NCBI GenBank assembly: GCA_002917775.1 | Contig: KZ627161.1 | Coordinates: 2,136,692-2,159,742, forward strand | Direction: 5' to 3' | From: Glaciozyma antarctica PI12 | Taxonomy: Eukaryota > Basidiomycota > Microbotryomycetes > Kriegeriales > Camptobasidiaceae | DNA: 23,051 nt | Shown: positions 20,910-23,051 of the stretch, piece by piece | How positions within the stretch are numbered: position 1 is the first letter of the stretch | Layout of the letters: every line of letters begins with the position of its first letter | The notes under the pieces: model-generated | Told to the model about the DNA's origin: nothing | What the model saw: the letters and a program-made list of their open reading frames with translations, nothing else | Database searches by the model: none | Program-made: the position numbers and the translations under genes

Positions 20910-22513
20910 CGGTGGAGGTGGAGGTGGACGCAAAAAAAAAACAAGGATGGGTGTGGGGGATCGGGCGAGGTGGGGGAGGCGTCCAGGGGGCGTTCTTCTC
21001 GAGATCGAGGGACGGCGGGTCTGCTTGGTGGTGCGCTGAAGAGCGGCACCGGGCGTGGTGTTTGGGGAAGGCAAAGAGGAGAGCTGAGAGAATCAGCGCG
21101 CTAAACTTCGTCGCCGAAAAAAGTAAGCAGAGGACAGCGCCGGGACGGCCGATGCGGAACTCTTTGGGACGGCCTCAACTTGGCGTATCGAGTCAGTCGA
21201 GCAGCGAGCAAGAGCAGGCGTAGCTCTGGTGGTCTGGTGAGTTGCGAGTCACCTGCGTCCGCTCCTGCACGTTCCTCCCTCCTCCATCGCAAGATCCGTC
21301 AACGAGCACGCAGTGACGCTGCCTGGCTTGATTGAGAGAGATGCTTCGGAGAGTCGGAGTTCAGTTGCGGAAACTCCGGATATAAATCGCGAAAGCTTGG
21401 CTGCGTTATCGTTGCAGCAGTGCTCCGAGAGAACAGCCAGCGAGATGTGATCCCCAGAGTCCGAAAGCAGAGATGTGGTCGAGTTGGGAGAGCTCCTGGT
21501 GAGGTCGTGTAGGGCGGGGTTGTAGAAGAGGCGTGGTGGAGAAGCGCAATGAGCGATGGAGCGGTGCCGAGGAATGAAGTGTTATGGCGGGCGCGGGGAC
21601 CACGCAAAGCCTTCCAAGGAGCAGAGCCAGCAGAGGTGGAACGCAGTGCTGCCGGTCTGGGAGTACTTCCTCTGCAGTACATTGAAGCCGTTGCGGAATG
21701 AAGTGACTCGTGGGTGTATCGCCACCGTCAGCTTGCGCGCCACTCGCGTAGCCAGAACACCCGCCCGCACCTCATCCTCTTCCGCCCGACGCCGATGATT
21801 GCAGTACGCTCTCCAAAAGCCTTCGGACGCTGCCTTCGAGTTGTGGGAAAGCTTGAGAGTCGAGAGAGTGTTGACCGAGGTAAGTGGCGAGAGGACGCTG
21901 TGTCGGAGCGCTGCGGCCGGCGGAGAAGGTGCGGGGGTTGGGGAGCCTGTGCCCGTCGAGAGCGTAAAGGACGTAACTCTTTCCTCTTGGGACAAGGGCT
22001 CTAGTATAAGAGAGAAAGGTGAGCTTGGATTTTTTGAGAGGGGTGCGGATCGCACGCGCGGTGGTGAGGATGACTGGGAATTGTGTAGCGCTGAGCTGTC
22101 CAGAGTTGAATTGCTGAGCTGTGATTACCTTCAGTGCTTCTTGCGAGAGCCTTGTCTTGAAAGGGCAAACGTGAGGTCACACGAGGAGCGGGGAGACACC
22201 GGGCTCTCCGGACTCTAAAGACGTGCAGAGAGTGGATTCAAGGAGAGGGGGGTTCATGGGCAGACGCTATAGCCTGGCTGCTGACCCTGAGCTGGTCAGT
22301 AAGGACATGGCGAGTGGTTCAAGATGTGGGGTAAGCTCACGAGTACCCCCCTCGGAGATTCGAAAAGTCGGATCATTTGTGCAAAAAATCTCGTCTCACT
22401 CTGACTCTGCTGCGTCGCTGCGTCACTCTGAACACTCACCCACCGCTGCACAAAAAAAAGGACACATTTTCCATCACCATCCTTCGTCTTTCGAAGTTGA
22501 CAACAAAAAAAAT
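20910..22513. other. 1.6-kb region with no confident gene
   Basis: Between the ABC start and the tRNA I find no recognisable protein. The first about 200 bases (minus strand) are the CT-rich leader and promoter of the ABC gene and include an A10 run near 20932. A TATAAAT lies at 21380-21386. Frames of moderate length exist on both strands (plus 21549-21701, plus 21799-22218, minus 21582-22055), none with a domain. Splice-like signals occur on the plus strand: GTAAGT near 21880, an AG near 22000, GTGAGC near 22019 and TTCAG near 22135. A spliced non-coding RNA or an unrecognised small gene is possible. Confidence 0.45.
22505..22512 (-). terminator. Pol III T8 terminator of the tRNA
   Basis: A run of eight T on the minus strand starts two bases past the tRNA acceptor stem, where RNA polymerase III would stop. 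Confidence 0.9.
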
Positions 22514-22595
22514 TGCTCCGTATGGGGCTCGAACCCATGACCGCCTGTTTGATAGACATATTAGACAGGTGCGCTACCAACTGTGCCAACCGAGC
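22514..22595 (-). tRNA. tRNA with 9-nt intron, anticodon AAU (Ile), two stem mismatches
   Basis: The minus strand folds as a tRNA. The acceptor is GCTCGGT with ACGGAGC, the D-arm is GCACAGTTGGTAGCGC, and the anticodon stem is CCTGT with ACAGG. The variable loop is CGGTC, and the T-arm is ATGGG-TTCGAGC-CCCAT. Sixteen bases sit between the anticodon-stem strands. With the usual 37/38 intron position this is loop CTAATA plus A, with a 9-nt intron TGTCTATCA (22550-22558). The anticodon is then AAU, isoleucine. Two stem positions do not pair: G5-G68 in the acceptor and A12-C23 in the D-stem. The body looks closer to GCTCCGT-type tRNAs than to standard Ile(AAU), so identity is not certain. A flanking TATA and a T8 run suggest it is transcribed. 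Confidence 0.8.
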
Positions 22596-23051
22596 CTGTT
22601 CATATCGTCCCTCGCCGAAAAGCTATATATAAATTGCACGGCTTGTCCTCCGTTCCAATCCCAGACTCTTCCTTGCAAGGTGGCATTGGTCGAGAGTAAT
22701 TGTGTTGACTGTCTCCCTCCTCCCTCCTGCCCGTCCTCCCCGCCGCTCGATCCCCGCCGCCGATCCCTCCCTCTTGCGCAGTTCCTGTCAACCACGACCC
22801 GCCTCCCGAATCCACCTCCTCGCCCGCTCCCCCTCCTCGACATCTCCAATTCACGGTTCGCAGCACGGTAGACTGGAGAGCGCTGGGACCAGATTATAAA
22901 TAATCGATGCAAAGTGAGCTCTCCCAACCAGCCACCTCAACCCTCGTGAGGACCAAGGTATGTTCTGCCCGGCTCCGTTTTTTGTTCCGGGTTACAAGTT
23001 GGACCCTTAATTCAACGCGGAACTGCTTTGTTGATTGTGACGAGGCGGAGG
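22596..23051. other. Right-edge region, promoter-like, no gene
   Basis: Apart from the tRNA TATA box, this holds a CT-rich stretch (about 22705-22850), a second TATA-like sequence ATTATAAATA at 22893-22902, and a GTATGT donor-like site at about 22959. The CT-rich leader and donor may belong to the 5'UTR of a plus-strand gene beyond the window. Nothing here encodes a recognisable protein. Confidence 0.4.
22624..22633 (-). promoter_or_regulatory. TATA box upstream of the tRNA
   Basis: TTTATATATA on the minus strand lies 29-38 bases upstream of the tRNA 5' end. This is the spacing of upstream TATA elements that help TFIIIB binding in some fungi, for example S. pombe. Confidence 0.6.

Noticed and set aside
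22377-22871. Plus-strand frame of 164 codons crossing the tRNA
   Set aside because: It contains the antisense translation of the tRNA (YGARTHDR), a common false protein.
1-23051. CRISPR arrays, transposons, retroelements or a multi-gene defence-like system
   Set aside because: I saw no spaced repeats, transposase or reverse-transcriptase motifs, or terminal repeats, and the genes are ordinary fungal families without a shared pathway.

Overview
The window looks like nuclear DNA of a GC-rich basidiomycete yeast, most likely Pucciniomycotina of the Rhodotorula/Sporobolomyces type. The clues are very many short introns (mostly 47-65 nt) with donors such as GTGCGT, GTGAGT, GTACGT and GTTCGT, branch sites of the form GCTAAC or GCTGAC, CAG acceptors, CT-rich leaders before start codons, and C-rich third codon positions. 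The taxon is an inference from these features; no search was run. I rebuilt the gene models by hand from reading frame plus splice signals.

Layout, left to right. 1-1285 is a leader region with a hairpin at the very edge. 1286-4122 (+) is a 14-TM DHA2-type MFS drug/proton antiporter in 15 exons. 4338-5819 (-) is an F-box protein whose C-terminus resembles the YccV-like part of FBXO21 relatives. 5954-6337 (+) is a small intronless DUF952 protein that shares a 134-bp divergent promoter with the F-box gene. 7027-8737 (-) is a three-KH-domain RNA-binding protein of the PCBP/Rnc1/Pbp2 kind. 9187-10078 (-) is a small four-TM membrane protein of unknown role. 10180-11065 (-) is a tentative hypothetical gene. 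11026-13825 (+) is an Irc3-type mitochondrial DEAH helicase. 14189-20909 (-) is a full-size PDR (ABCG) transporter in about 40 exons. 20910-22513 has no gene I can defend. 22514-22595 (-) is an intron-bearing tRNA with anticodon AAU, an upstream TATA box and a T8 terminator. 22596-23051 holds promoter-like sequence only.

The genes do not form an obvious pathway. Two are multidrug-efflux families (MFS DHA2 and PDR ABC), but they are about 10 kb apart with housekeeping genes between them. The most notable material is gene architecture: two GC-AG introns starting GCACG, a 14-nt microexon inside the Irc3 Walker A, a 5-nt first coding exon in the F-box gene, an in-frame 18-bp duplication between helicase motifs V and VI, a transporter split into about 40 exons, and a possible head-to-head coding overlap at the Irc3 5' end. 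I found no CRISPR array, transposon, retroelement or recognisable novel multi-gene system.
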